Assembly (NCBI RefSeq): GCF_004217185.1
Contig: NZ_SHKL01000001.1
Coordinates: forward strand, 3,346,001-3,410,000
Direction: 5' to 3'
DNA: 64,000 bases
DNA from: Pseudonocardia sediminis
GTDB taxonomy: Bacteria > Actinomycetota > Actinomycetes > Mycobacteriales > Pseudonocardiaceae
A program made the translations under genes and the position numbers. Below, in pieces: positions 50,392 to 59,026 of the stretch. Each line of letters begins with the position of its first letter. Position 1 is the first letter of the stretch. The notes under the pieces were generated by a model that did not search any database, was not told the DNA's origin, and saw only the letters and a list, made by a program, of their open reading frames with translations.

Positions 50392-51491
50392 GCACGCAAC
50401 CCTCGTCCGGATCCGAGGCCGGGACCAGCAACGGAACGGGCACCGCCACCCCCGCGCACGACGCCGAGCAGCTCGAACGCGCGGTGTTCGAGGTGAAGCG
50501 CGTGATCGTCGGCCAGGACCGGCTGGTGGAGCGGATGCTGGTCGGGTTGCTGGCCCGCGGCCACCTGCTCCTGGAGGGTGTGCCCGGCGTCGCCAAGACG
50601 CTTGCCGTGGAGACGATCGCGACCGTCGTCGGCGGGACGTTCTCCCGCCTGCAGTTCACCCCGGACCTGGTCCCCGCCGACATCCTCGGCACCCGGATCT
50701 ACCGCCAGGGCCGCGAGGAGTTCGACATCGAGCTCGGCCCCGTCGTCGCCAACTTCGTGCTCGCCGACGAGATCAACCGTGCGCCGGCGAAGGTGCAGTC
50801 GGCGATGCTCGAGGTGATGGCCGAGCGCAAGCTGTCCCTGGGCGGCAAGACGTTCCCGATGCCCGACCCGTTCCTCGTGCTCGCCACCCAGAACCCGATC
50901 GAGAACGAGGGCGTCTACCCGCTCCCGGAGGCCCAGCGCGACCGCTTCCTGTTCAAGCTCCTGATCGAGTACCCGGGCGTCGAGGAGGAGCGCGAGATCA
51001 TCTACCGGATGGGCGCGCAGCCCCCGGTGGCCCAGCGTGTGCTCGAGCCGACCGACCTGGTCCGGCTGCAGCGCACGGCCGAGAAGGTCTTCGTGCACCA
51101 CGCACTCGTCGACTACGTGGTCCGGCTCGTCGTCGCGACCCGCACCCCGGCCGAGCACGGCCTGACCGACGTCGCGAGCTGGATCGCCTACGGTGCCTCG
51201 CCGCGTGCATCGCTCGGCATCGTGGCCGCCGCCCGCGCGCTGGCGCTGGTCCGTGGGCGGGACTACGTACTGCCCCAGGACGTGCTGGAGGTCGCGCCGG
51301 ACGTGCTGCGGCACCGTCTGGTGCTGTCCTACGACGCCGTCGCCGACCAGGTCCCGGTCGACCACCTCGTCTCCCGGGTGCTGCAGACGGTGCCGTTGCC
51401 GCAGGTCAGCGCCCGTCCCGGTGCGGCCGCGACGCCGGTCCCGACGGCCGCGGGGTACCCGGCGGCACCGTCGGCAGGTGGCCCGGCGTGA
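50388..51491 (+). CDS. moxR: MoxR-family AAA+ ATPase
   Basis: The 367-residue protein has Walker A GVPGVAKT, Walker B VLADEINR, sensor 1 LATQNPIE and an arginine-finger region EAQRDRF. MoxR proteins act as chaperones that insert cofactors or activate partner proteins, commonly working with DUF58 and VWA proteins. The order moxR-DUF58-VWA matches Rv1479-Rv1481. The final 30 residues are Pro/Ala-rich. It overlaps the DUF58 gene by GTGA. Confidence 0.94.
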   Translation: MSTQPSSGSEAGTSNGTGTATPAHDAEQLERAVFEVKRVIVGQDRLVERMLVGLLARGHLLLEGVPGVAKTLAVETIATVVGGTFSRLQFTPDLVPADILGTRIYRQGREEFDIELGPVVANFVLADEINRAPAKVQSAMLEVMAERKLSLGGKTFPMPDPFLVLATQNPIENEGVYPLPEAQRDRFLFKLLIEYPGVEEEREIIYRMGAQPPVAQRVLEPTDLVRLQRTAEKVFVHHALVDYVVRLVVATRTPAEHGLTDVASWIAYGASPRASLGIVAAARALALVRGRDYVLPQDVLEVAPDVLRHRLVLSYDAVADQVPVDHLVSRVLQTVPLPQVSARPGAAATPVPTAAGYPAAPSAGGPA

Positions 51492-52489
51492 CGACCGGCC
51501 CCGAGCCCGGGGTCGAGCAGGACGCGAGCGAGCCCCCCGCGACGGCGAGCCCGGCGGCGGGTGCCGCAGCGACGGGCCGGACCGCGAGCCCGGAGCGTCT
51601 CGAGGCGAGCCTGCGCGCCCTGGAGCTGACCGTCCGGCACCGTCTCGACGGCCTGTTGCAGGGCAACCACGTCGGCCTGCTGCCCGGGCCCGGCTCCGAG
51701 CCCGGCGACGCGCGCCCGTACCAGGCCGGTGACGACGTCCGCCGCATGGACTGGGCGGTCACCGCCCGCACCACGTCGCCGCACGTGCGGGAGACGATCG
51801 CCGACCGCGAGCTCGAGACGTGGGCCGCGCTCGACCTCTCGCCGAGCCTCGACTTCGGCACCGCCGACCTGGAGAAGCGCCAGCTCGCCCTGGCCGCGCT
51901 GACCGCCGTCGCGCACCTGACCAGCGGCGGCGGGAACCGGATCGGCGCCGTCGTCACCACCGGCGCGACGACGCTGCGGCTCCCCGCGCGCTCCGGGGTG
52001 GCGCACGCCCGGGGCCTGGTCCGCCGGGTCGCGGACACCCCGAGGGCCGAGGAGGGCACCCGCGGTGACCTGACCGGCGCGCTGGACCAGCTGCGCCGCC
52101 CGCCGCGGCGTCGCGGCCTGGTCGCGGTGATCTCCGACTTCCTCGGCGAGCCGGTGTGGGAGCGCTCCCTGCGGGCCCTGTCCGGGCGCCACGAGCTGCT
52201 CGCGATCGAGATCGTCGACCCGCGCGAGCTGGAGCTGCCCGACGTCGGGACGGTGGTGCTCGCCGACCCCGAGACCGGACGCCAGCGCGAGGTCGACACC
52301 ACCCCGCTGCTGCGCCGCGAGTTCGCCGCGGCCGCCTCGGCGCACCGCGACCGGGTGGCGGCGGCGCTGCGGCGCTGCGGGTGCGCCCAGCTGACCCTGC
52401 GCACCGACTCGGACTGGGTCGCCGACATCGTCCGGTTCGCCGTGGCGCGCAAGCACGCCCAGCCGACCCGTGCTCCCGGGGGGCGCTGA
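51488..52489 (+). CDS. DUF58 domain protein
   Basis: The 333-residue protein has no transmembrane segment. The first 35 residues are Ala/Pro-rich. The DUF58 hallmark GPGSEPGDARPYQAGDDVRRMDW is at about residues 75-97, in two parts around the PGD. A VWA-like second half contains ALDLSPSLDFGT, a MIDAS-like D-x-S-x-S, and LVAVISDF. It probably partners the adjacent MoxR ATPase. It shares one base with the next start (TGATG). Confidence 0.93.
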   Translation: MTTGPEPGVEQDASEPPATASPAAGAAATGRTASPERLEASLRALELTVRHRLDGLLQGNHVGLLPGPGSEPGDARPYQAGDDVRRMDWAVTARTTSPHVRETIADRELETWAALDLSPSLDFGTADLEKRQLALAALTAVAHLTSGGGNRIGAVVTTGATTLRLPARSGVAHARGLVRRVADTPRAEEGTRGDLTGALDQLRRPPRRRGLVAVISDFLGEPVWERSLRALSGRHELLAIEIVDPRELELPDVGTVVLADPETGRQREVDTTPLLRREFAAAASAHRDRVAAALRRCGCAQLTLRTDSDWVADIVRFAVARKHAQPTRAPGGR

Positions 52490-53478
52490 TGAGGTTCGCG
52501 AGCCCCTGGTGGCTGCTCGGCCTGCTCGTCGTCGCCGCCCTCGCCGCCGGGTACGTGGTGCTGCTGCGCCGCCGCCGTCGCGACGTCGTGCGGTTCACCA
52601 ACCTGGAGCTGCTCGAGACCGTCGCGCCGCGGCGCCCGGGCTGGGTGCGGCACGTCCCCGCGGTGGCGATGATCCTCGCGCTGGCCGTGCTGACCGTCGC
52701 CCTGGCCGGGCCGCAGGCGACGGCGAAGGTCCCGCGCAACCGGGCCACCGTCATGCTGATCATCGACGTGTCGCTGTCGATGAAGGCCACCGACGTCGCC
52801 CCGACCCGTCTCGCCGCCGCCCAGGCCGCGGCGAAACAGTTCGCCGACCAGCTGACGCCGGGGGTGAACCTCGGCCTGGTCTCCTTCGCCGGGACCGCGG
52901 CCGTGCTGGTCTCGCCCACCACCGACCGGGGCACCGTCAAGCGTGCCGTCGACGGGCTGCAGCTGGCCGAGTCCACCGCCACCGGGGAGGCGATCTTCAC
53001 CTCGCTGCAGTCGATCGACTCGTTCTCCCGCTCCATCGGCGGCGCCCCGGACGAGACGGGCGCACCGCCGCCGGCCCGGATCGTGCTGCTCTCCGACGGC
53101 ACCCAGACCGTGCCCGGCCCGGACGGCGAGAACGAGCCGCGCGGGTCGTTCACCGCGGCCAAGGACTCCGCCGGACGCCAGATCCCGGTCTCCACGATCT
53201 CGTTCGGCACCAGCTACGGCACGATCGACCTCGACGGCAGCCGCACCCCGGTCGCCGTGGACGACGCCGCGATGGAGCGGATCGCGCAGATCTCCGGCGG
53301 TCAGTTCTTCACCGCCGCCACCGAGGACGAGCTCAAACAGGTCTACGCGGACCTGTCCGAGCAGCTCGGCTACGAGGAACGCGAGGTCGACGCGAGCAAG
53401 CCCTGGCTGGTCGGCGGAGTGCTGCTGCTCGTGCTGGGTCTCGGCGCCGGGATCCTGCTGGGCCGCCGCCTGCCCTAG
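52489..53478 (+). CDS. VWA-domain membrane protein (Rv1481-like)
   Basis: The 329-residue protein has two N-terminal hydrophobic segments (about 7-25 and 57-75), a VWA domain (86-290) with a full MIDAS motif D93-V-S95-L-S97, and a C-terminal membrane helix (about 305-325) followed by basic residues. The topology is that of BatA-type proteins acting with MoxR. Its TAG stop forms the first bases of a -10 hexamer for the following non-coding RNA. Confidence 0.93.
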   Translation: MRFASPWWLLGLLVVAALAAGYVVLLRRRRRDVVRFTNLELLETVAPRRPGWVRHVPAVAMILALAVLTVALAGPQATAKVPRNRATVMLIIDVSLSMKATDVAPTRLAAAQAAAKQFADQLTPGVNLGLVSFAGTAAVLVSPTTDRGTVKRAVDGLQLAESTATGEAIFTSLQSIDSFSRSIGGAPDETGAPPPARIVLLSDGTQTVPGPDGENEPRGSFTAAKDSAGRQIPVSTISFGTSYGTIDLDGSRTPVAVDDAAMERIAQISGGQFFTAATEDELKQVYADLSEQLGYEEREVDASKPWLVGGVLLLVLGLGAGILLGRRLP

Positions 53479-53481
53479 GCT
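53476..53481 (+). promoter_or_regulatory. -10 hexamer TAGGCT for the retron-like RNA
   Basis: TAGGCT overlaps the VWA stop codon. With the 7-base spacing used by other promoters in this window, transcription would start at about 53488-53489, within the first bases of the 16-bp inverted-repeat arm. No good -35 hexamer is seen. Confidence 0.45.
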
Positions 53482-53485
53482 GGAC

Positions 53486-53684
53486 GGCGATGCGGCGGCG
53501 CTCGGGCGAGTGGGCGAACCGCGGCCCGGGCCGGGTCGGCCCGGGCGGCGATCGCGGCTCCGGGGCAACCCCGGGGTGCACCTTCTCCGCACGGCATGGC
53601 GTCCCGCGCGCGTCGCCCTCGCCGGAGGGAACTGCGGCGCGCGGCGGACGGGAACACGGGTCGGTCGTGCGCCGCCGCATCGCC
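53486..53684 (+). ncRNA. Candidate retron msr-msd RNA
   Basis: A perfect 16-bp inverted repeat bounds the segment: GGCGATGCGGCGGCGC (53486-53501) and GCGCCGCCGCATCGCC (53669-53684), equivalent to the a1/a2 arms of retron RNAs. Inside the 5' half are two compact hairpins: GCCCGGGCCG/CGGCCCGGGC with a 3-base loop (53524-53546) and CCGGGG/CCCCGG with a CAA loop (53560-53574). The 3' half holds one long stem, 53600-53650, with CGTCC/GGACG at the base and CCTC/GAGG at the tip. This order (a1, short msr hairpins, long msd hairpin, a2, then RT gene) is the retron layout. The priming guanosine cannot be assigned by eye. Confidence 0.65.
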
Positions 53685-53746
53685 ACCCCCTCCACCGCGA
53701 GACGCTGTGCCGCGGGACGGGGCGCTCCTACCGGCGGGGGCGGGTC

Positions 53747-55012
53747 GTGACCGAGGAGGCCGAGGGCGTCCTGCGTGACGTCCTCGGTGTCCGCTGGGAG
53801 GTCGCGCCGCTGGCCGCCGCGCTGGCGGACCGGATAGGGGAGCGGGCGGCCGGTGCGGCGGAGCGCCTCGTCGAACGCTGGCCGCAGGCCCCGCGCGGTA
53901 CGCACGCCGACCTCGTCGAGGAGATCGCGGTGCTGCTGGCGGTGCGCCGCCGGCTGGTCCCTGCCGAGCCGCAGCCGTCGTGGCGCTGGGGCGTCGCGGA
54001 ATGGGAGTCGGTGGACGCGCTGAGCCGCGGTCTGGACCTGCGCGACGGCGAGACCGAGTGGTTCGCCGACCCCGGCGGTTGGCTGCGACGTGCGCCGGAG
54101 GGGCCGCTGCACCACTACCGCGGGACCTGGAGGGTGTCGCCGTCCGGAGCGCCGCGGCTGCTGGAGACCCCGGCGCCCCGGATCGCGGAGCTGCAGCGGC
54201 GGATCGGACGCCGGGTGCTGATGCGGATCCCCGTGCACCCGGCCGCGCACGGCTACGTCCGCGGCCGCTCGCCGGCGACGTTCGCGGCCGTGCACGCCGG
54301 AGCGGCGATGGTGCTGCGCGTCGACGTCGAGGGCTTCTTCTCCCGCATCGGTCCGGCCCGGATCGCCGGGCTCCTGCGGACGGCCGGCTATCCCGCGGCG
54401 GTGGCCGCCGTCCTGGCCGGCATGCTGGTCACGAGCACCCCGCGGGCGGTCCTGCGACGCGCCCCCGGAGCGCCCGGGGAGGCCCGCCGCCGCCTGATCG
54501 ACCGGCTCGCGCTGCCGCACCTGCCGCAGGGCGCCCCGACCTCACCGGCCGTCGCGAACGTCCTGGCCCACGGCCTGGACCGGCGCCTGGACGGGCTCGC
54601 CGGCGCCGTCGGCGCCCGGTACGCCCGCTACGCCGACGACCTCGTGTTCTCCGGGGAGGCGGACCTGCCGGTGCACGGGCTGCTGCGCCGGGCCGGGGAG
54701 ATCGCGGCCGACGAGGGGTTCGACGTCCGGCCGGACAAGACGCGGGTCATGCCCGCGCACCACCGTCAGCGGGTGACCGGCCTGGTCGTCAACGCCGGCC
54801 CCGCGGTGTCGCGGCGCGACTACGACGACCTGCGCGCCCTGCTGCACAACTGCGCCCGCACCGGGCCGGACGCCCAGAACACCGCGGGGCACCCGGCGTT
54901 CCGCGAGTACCTGCTCGGGCGGATCGCGTGGGCGGGCACCGGGCGACCGGCGCGGCGGGACCGGCTCGCCGCGCTGTTCGCCCGCATCGACTTCGGCCAG
55001 GACCGGAGCTGA
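53747..55012 (+). CDS. Retron-type reverse transcriptase
   Basis: The 421-residue protein has an N-terminal region of about 120 residues (including ETEWFADPGGW) preceding RT motifs in order: HYRGTWRVSPSG, AHGYVRGRS (167-175), RVDVEGFF with Asp193, LPQGAPTSP (259-267), RYADDLVFSG with the YADD box (295-298), and RQRVTGLVVN with the VTG triplet (343-345). QGAPTSP and VTG are hallmarks of retron RTs, and the whole resembles the myxobacterial subgroup. It starts 62 bases after the second inverted-repeat arm. No maturase, endonuclease or group II intron domain follows, and no effector gene is adjacent. The GTG at 53747 is the first start before the conserved part; the ribosome-binding site is weak. 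Confidence 0.88.
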   Translation: MTEEAEGVLRDVLGVRWEVAPLAAALADRIGERAAGAAERLVERWPQAPRGTHADLVEEIAVLLAVRRRLVPAEPQPSWRWGVAEWESVDALSRGLDLRDGETEWFADPGGWLRRAPEGPLHHYRGTWRVSPSGAPRLLETPAPRIAELQRRIGRRVLMRIPVHPAAHGYVRGRSPATFAAVHAGAAMVLRVDVEGFFSRIGPARIAGLLRTAGYPAAVAAVLAGMLVTSTPRAVLRRAPGAPGEARRRLIDRLALPHLPQGAPTSPAVANVLAHGLDRRLDGLAGAVGARYARYADDLVFSGEADLPVHGLLRRAGEIAADEGFDVRPDKTRVMPAHHRQRVTGLVVNAGPAVSRRDYDDLRALLHNCARTGPDAQNTAGHPAFREYLLGRIAWAGTGRPARRDRLAALFARIDFGQDRS

Positions 55013-55097
55013 TCCACCGCAAGGAGACGCGGGAGCCGGGGACGCGGGAGAATGTGCGGCCCGTCGCGCTCGGACGACCCGGGCGGGGCCGGTGCGT

Positions 55098-55103
55098 TAG
55101 GTT
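55098..55103 (+). promoter_or_regulatory. -10 hexamer TAGGTT for fabG1
   Basis: TAGGTT is 7 bases before the GTG at 55111, so fabG1-inhA likely has its own leaderless promoter after the RT gene. Confidence 0.55.
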
Positions 55104-55110
55104 CTCCGGC

Positions 55111-55821
55111 GTGGGACGCAGCGTGCTGGTGACCGGAGGAAACCGCGGAATCGGACTCGCGATCGCGAACGCGTTCGCCGAGCAGGGGGATCAGGTGGCG
55201 GTGACCTACCGCTCCGGAAAGGACGGACTGCCCGACACCCTGCTGCCGGTGCACTGCGACGTGACCGACACGGCCTCGATCGATGCCGCCTTCACCGAGG
55301 CCGAGACCGCGCACGGACCGATCGAGGTGCTGGTGTCCAACGCCGGCATCACCGACGACGGCCTGCTGATGCGGATGAGCGAGGACTCGTTCACCTCCGT
55401 CGTCGACGCCAACCTGACCGCCGCCTACCGGGTCGCCAAGCGCGCCTCGCGCGGGATGCTCAAGGCCAAGGGCGGTCGGATGATCTTCGTGTCGTCGGTG
55501 GTCGGGCTGTCCGGTTCGGCCGGTCAGGTCAACTACGCGGCCTCGAAGTCCGGGCTGGTCGGGCTGACCCGGTCGGTCGCCCGCGAGCTGGGCAGTCGCG
55601 GCATCACCGCCAACGTCGTCGCACCCGGCTTCGTCGACACCGACATGACCCGCGCGCTCGGCGACAAGCGCCGCGACGAGATCCTCGGCACGATCCCGCT
55701 GGCCCGCTACGCCGACGTCACCGAGGTGGCGTCCGTGGTGACCTGGCTCGGCTCACCCGGCGCCGGCTACGTGACCGGCGCGGTGATCCCGGTCGACGGC
55801 GGCCTCGGCATGGGCCACTAG
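55111..55821 (+). CDS. fabG: FabG1/MabA, 3-oxoacyl-ACP reductase
   Basis: The 236-residue SDR has TGGNRGIGL, NAGIT, catalytic Ser in FVSSVVG and YAASKSG with Tyr and Lys. It reduces 3-oxoacyl-ACP with NADPH in FAS-II elongation. Its place directly before inhA matches the mycobacterial mabA-inhA operon. The start is chosen from the conserved SVLVTGGNRG beginning and the -10 box. Whether this organism uses FAS-II for mycolate-like or ordinary fatty acids cannot be told here. Confidence 0.95.
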   Translation: MGRSVLVTGGNRGIGLAIANAFAEQGDQVAVTYRSGKDGLPDTLLPVHCDVTDTASIDAAFTEAETAHGPIEVLVSNAGITDDGLLMRMSEDSFTSVVDANLTAAYRVAKRASRGMLKAKGGRMIFVSSVVGLSGSAGQVNYAASKSGLVGLTRSVARELGSRGITANVVAPGFVDTDMTRALGDKRRDEILGTIPLARYADVTEVASVVTWLGSPGAGYVTGAVIPVDGGLGMGH

Positions 55822-55858
55822 CCGCTCACACCCGCTCCACCACCACCGAAGGGACGAC

Positions 55859-56635
55859 ATGGGACTGCTCGACGGCAAGCGCCTGCTGATCACCGGCGTG
55901 ATCACGGACGCCTCGCTGGCCTTCCACGCCGCGAAGATCGCTCAGGAGCAGGGGGCCGAGGTCGTGCTGACCGGGTTCGGCCGGATGCGCCTGGTCGAGC
56001 GGATCGCCCAGCGACTGCCGAAGCCGGCCCCGGTCGTCGAGCTCGACGTGCAGGACCAGTCACAGCTGGACTCGCTGGTCGAGCGGGTCACCCCGCACCT
56101 GGGCGACGAGCCGCGCCTGGACGGGGTACTGCACTCGATCGCGTTCGCGCCGGCCGGAGCGCTCGGCGAGGGTGCGTTCCTCAAAGCCGAGTGGGCCGAC
56201 GTCTCCACCGCGATCGAGGTCAGTGCGTTCTCGCTGAAGTCCCTCGCCATGGCGTGCAAGCCGCTGCTCGGCCCGGGCAGCTCGATCGTCGGGATGGACT
56301 TCGACAACCGGCAGGCCTGGCCCGCCTACGACTGGATGGGCGTCGCGAAGTCCGCGCTGGAGTCGGTCACCCGGTACCTGGCCCGCGACCTCGGCCCGGA
56401 CGGGATCCGGGTCAACCTGGTCGCCGCGGGGCCCGTGAAGACGATGGCCGCGAAGTCGATCCCGGGCTTCTCCGCGTTCGAGGACGTCTGGGGGAAGCGC
56501 GCTCCGCTGGGCTGGGACATGAACGACCCGGTGCCGGTCGCCAAGACCGTCTGCGCGGTCCTGTCGGACTGGTTGCCCACCACGACGGGCTCGATGGTCA
56601 TGGCGGACGGCGGCGTGCACGCGGTGGGTGTGTAA
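55859..56635 (+). CDS. inhA: InhA, NADH-dependent enoyl-ACP reductase
   Basis: The 258-residue enoyl reductase has [17 protein letters not shown] (the divergent cofactor motif of FabI/InhA), HSIAFAP and [11 protein letters not shown] with the Tyr-x6-Lys pair. It catalyses the last reductive step of FAS-II elongation and is the family of the isoniazid target. AAGGGA lies before the ATG, and 37 bases separate it from fabG1. hemH begins 7 bases after its stop. Confidence 0.96.
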   Translation: MGLLDGKRLLITGVITDASLAFHAAKIAQEQGAEVVLTGFGRMRLVERIAQRLPKPAPVVELDVQDQSQLDSLVERVTPHLGDEPRLDGVLHSIAFAPAGALGEGAFLKAEWADVSTAIEVSAFSLKSLAMACKPLLGPGSSIVGMDFDNRQAWPAYDWMGVAKSALESVTRYLARDLGPDGIRVNLVAAGPVKTMAAKSIPGFSAFEDVWGKRAPLGWDMNDPVPVAKTVCAVLSDWLPTTTGSMVMADGGVHAVGV

Positions 56636-56642
56636 TCGGGGG

Positions 56643-57707
56643 GTGCCCGACACCGCTCCTGCCACTGACTCCGCTCCGTACGACGCGATCCTGCTGCTCT
56701 CCTTCGGCGGCCCCGAGGCCCCGGAGGAGGTCCGCCCGTTCCTGGAGAACGTGGTGCGCGGACGCGGGGTGCCGCCCGAGCGTCTCGACGCCGTCGAGGA
56801 GCACTACCAGCACTTCGGCGGCGTCTCGCCGATCAACGCCCGCAACCGCGAGCTGATCGCGGCGATCTCGGCGCGCACCGAGCTGCCGGTGTACTTCGGC
56901 AACCGGAACTGGGCGCCCTACGCCGAGGACACCGTCGCCGAGATGACGCGCGACGGCGTCCGGCGCGCGCTGGTGTTCGCCACCAGCGCCTACGGCGGCT
57001 ACTCGGCCTGCCGTCAGTACCACGACGACATCGCCCGGGCCCGTGAATCGGTGGGGGACACGGCGCCGGAGCTGGTGAAGCTGAGGCACTTCTTCGACCA
57101 CCCGGAGTTCGTCGCCGCCAACGCCGACGCCGTGCGCGCGGCCTGGGCCCGGCTGCCGGAGTCCCAGCGCGAGGGCGCCCGCCTGGTCTTCACCGCGCAC
57201 TCCATCCCGACCTCGGCCGACGAGGCCGCCGGACGGCCGGAGGAGGGCGGGCACCGCTACTCCCGTCAGGTCGCCGAGGCCGCGGCGCTGGTCGCGGCCG
57301 AGGTGGGGGTGGACGACTTCGACGTCGTCTGGCAGTCGCGCTCCGGCCCGCCGCAGGTGCCGTGGCTGGAGCCGGACATCGTCGACCACCTCGACACGGT
57401 GCACGCCAAGGGCGTCCCGGCCGTGGTGATCGCGCCCGTCGGGTTCGTCTCCGACCACGTCGAGGTGGTGTGGGACCTCGACAACGAGGCACTCGAGCAC
57501 GCCACCGAGCTGGGCATGGGGCTCGCACGGGCGACCACCGCCGGGCCGGACCCGCGCTTCGCCGACATGGTGATCGAGCTGGTGGGCGAGCACGTCGCCG
57601 GCATCCCGGCGCGGCGCCTGAGCTCGATCCCCTCGGCCGGGTGCACGGCCAACGGCGCACCGTGCGCCGTCGACTGCTGCGTCCCGGTCCGCCGCCCGCA
57701 GCGCTGA
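56643..57707 (+). CDS. hemH: Coproporphyrin/protoporphyrin ferrochelatase
   Basis: The 354-residue ferrochelatase inserts iron into porphyrin; in actinobacteria the substrate is coproporphyrin III (CpfC). [30 protein letters not shown] with the catalytic His, and [11 protein letters not shown] with the conserved Glu are present. Cys in YSACRQYH and the C-terminal [14 protein letters not shown] match the [2Fe-2S] ligands of actinobacterial enzymes. GTG 56643 is preferred; an in-frame GTG at 56628 would overlap inhA. Confidence 0.94.
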   Translation: MPDTAPATDSAPYDAILLLSFGGPEAPEEVRPFLENVVRGRGVPPERLDAVEEHYQHFGGVSPINARNRELIAAISARTELPVYFGNRNWAPYAEDTVAEMTRDGVRRALVFATSAYGGYSACRQYHDDIARARESVGDTAPELVKLRHFFDHPEFVAANADAVRAAWARLPESQREGARLVFTAHSIPTSADEAAGRPEEGGHRYSRQVAEAAALVAAEVGVDDFDVVWQSRSGPPQVPWLEPDIVDHLDTVHAKGVPAVVIAPVGFVSDHVEVVWDLDNEALEHATELGMGLARATTAGPDPRFADMVIELVGEHVAGIPARRLSSIPSAGCTANGAPCAVDCCVPVRRPQR

Positions 57708-57856
57708 GTCCACCGCCGCACCGGCGCGACACACCGGGGACGCGCTGTTGCACCCGATGTCCCGCCTCGCCACGATGATGCGTCGCTCGATCCCGGTCGC
57801 CTACGGCTGACCGGTCGAGTGGTGCACCGTTGCTGCCGGATCGGGAGGTGGGGGTC

Positions 57857-58732
57857 ATGACGCGTCCCTCGCGGCCCGGCGTACACCCGCTCCCACCCGA
57901 CACCCGAGGCATCGTGGGGCCGGTCCGGTTGTCCCGCACCGCGTCGCTGAACCGCTACCCGGCGCGCGGTGAGCTCGACGGGCTGGTCGGGCAGTTCTGG
58001 GCGGTGTGCTGGGCGTTGCCCGACGGCGTCGAGCACACCCAGGCCGTGCTGACCCACCCGAGCGTCAACGTCACCGTCGGCAGCGCCGAGGACGATCCGG
58101 AGACGATCGTGGCCGGCGTCCACGGCGTCACCCGTGACCTGTCGAGCCGGGTGCTGCGACGCTCCGGCTGGACGGTCGGGGCGCGGATGGCCCCGGGTGG
58201 GATCGGCGCGTTCCTCGCCGTCCCCGCGCAGGACGTGACCGACCGCATCGTCGGGGTCGATGCGCTCGGCCTGGACGGGCCGGACCTGGTGGGGCGGGCC
58301 ACGTCGGTCGACGACGAGCCGCGCCGGGTCGAGGTCCTCGCCGCCGCGCTCACCGGCGTCCTGGAGCGCGCCGACCCAGACCGGGTCGCCGCCGCCCGCG
58401 ACGTCACCGGTGTCGCACGCCTGGCCGAGACCGACCGCGGCCTGCGCCGCGTCGAGCAGCTCGCCGAGGCGGCCGGGATCGGGGTGCGGTCGTTGCAGCG
58501 GCTCTTCCGCGAGCACGCCGGGGTGTCCCCGACGTGGGTGCTGCGCCGCTATCGCCTGCTCGACGCGGCCGAGCGCGTCCGCGCAGGAGAGACGGTCTCG
58601 TGGGCCGAGGTCGCCCGCGAGCTGGGGTTCGCCGACCAGGCCCATCTGGTCCGCGACTTCCGGTCCGCTCTCGGGGAGACACCGGCGGCGTACGCCCGCG
58701 CACGGCACCAGGAGATCGCCGAGCAGAGCTGA
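57857..58732 (+). CDS. AraC-family transcriptional regulator
   Basis: The 291-residue protein has an N-terminal domain of the DUF6597 type (NRYPARGELDGLVGQFWAV, TQAVLTHPSVNVTVG). The C-terminal AraC HTH pair has VEQLAEAAGIGVRSLQRLFREH and WAEVARELGFADQAHLVRDFR. GGGAGGTGGGG precedes the ATG. It lies before the demethylation cluster on the same strand and may regulate it or an unlinked gene. The 57708-57856 spacer has no recognisable gene. Confidence 0.88.
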   Translation: MTRPSRPGVHPLPPDTRGIVGPVRLSRTASLNRYPARGELDGLVGQFWAVCWALPDGVEHTQAVLTHPSVNVTVGSAEDDPETIVAGVHGVTRDLSSRVLRRSGWTVGARMAPGGIGAFLAVPAQDVTDRIVGVDALGLDGPDLVGRATSVDDEPRRVEVLAAALTGVLERADPDRVAAARDVTGVARLAETDRGLRRVEQLAEAAGIGVRSLQRLFREHAGVSPTWVLRRYRLLDAAERVRAGETVSWAEVARELGFADQAHLVRDFRSALGETPAAYARARHQEIAEQS

Positions 58733-58741
58733 GCGCTGCAG

Positions 58742-58760
58742 CGTTGCGGTCGACGCAACG
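58742..58760. promoter_or_regulatory. Palindrome CGTTGCG-N5-CGCAACG
   Basis: A perfect 7-bp-arm inverted repeat lies just after the AraC gene. A related GTTGC-N7-GCAAC element occurs at 58906-58922, so both may bind the same regulator. Confidence 0.45.
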
Positions 58761-58855
58761 GTGTTGTGCAGTGGTCATCGCCGACGTTGACCGTCCTCTG
58801 TGTTTCAGGCAGATGACCTGCAGATCTTCGCGTCACAGGGTCGGAAAAGAGACCC

Positions 58856-58885
58856 TTGACAGGCGTTCCGGATGGCCTTCATGGT
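58856..58885 (+). promoter_or_regulatory. Possible promoter TTGACA-N18-CATGGT
   Basis: A consensus -35 TTGACA at 58856-58861 is followed 18 bases later by a weak -10 CATGGT. The downstream GTTGC repeats would cover the transcription start and early leader. Confidence 0.4.
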
Positions 58886-58905
58886 GTTGCGTACAGAAGA
58901 ACATC

Positions 58906-58922
58906 GTTGCCCATAGAGCAAC
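58906..58922. promoter_or_regulatory. Palindrome GTTGC-N7-GCAAC upstream of the demethylation genes
   Basis: GTTGCCCATAGAGCAAC is a perfect 5-bp-arm palindrome, and a third GTTGC lies at 58886-58890 in direct orientation. The 294-bp spacer 58733-59026 otherwise contains no gene. Confidence 0.45.
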
Positions 58923-59026
58923 ACACGCCGCTGGCTCCATCAACGGCCCGGCCCTCTCCCGTGTGTCGCACCCGCCCCTCGCGGCGGGTCGTCTGGCCTG
59001 GGTGACACGTACGCAGGAGAGCCGCC

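Noticed and set aside
53748..55012. Group II intron maturase or diversity-generating retroelement as explanation for the RT
   Set aside because: There is no maturase X or HNH domain, no intron domain V-like sequence, and no template/variable repeat pair or target gene nearby. QGAPTSP with the VTG triplet and the upstream inverted repeat fit a retron better.
57758..57811. A 17-codon ORF (MSRLATMMRRSIPVAYG) between hemH and the AraC gene
   Set aside because: There is no ribosome-binding site, family match or neighbouring processing genes; it is too short to support.
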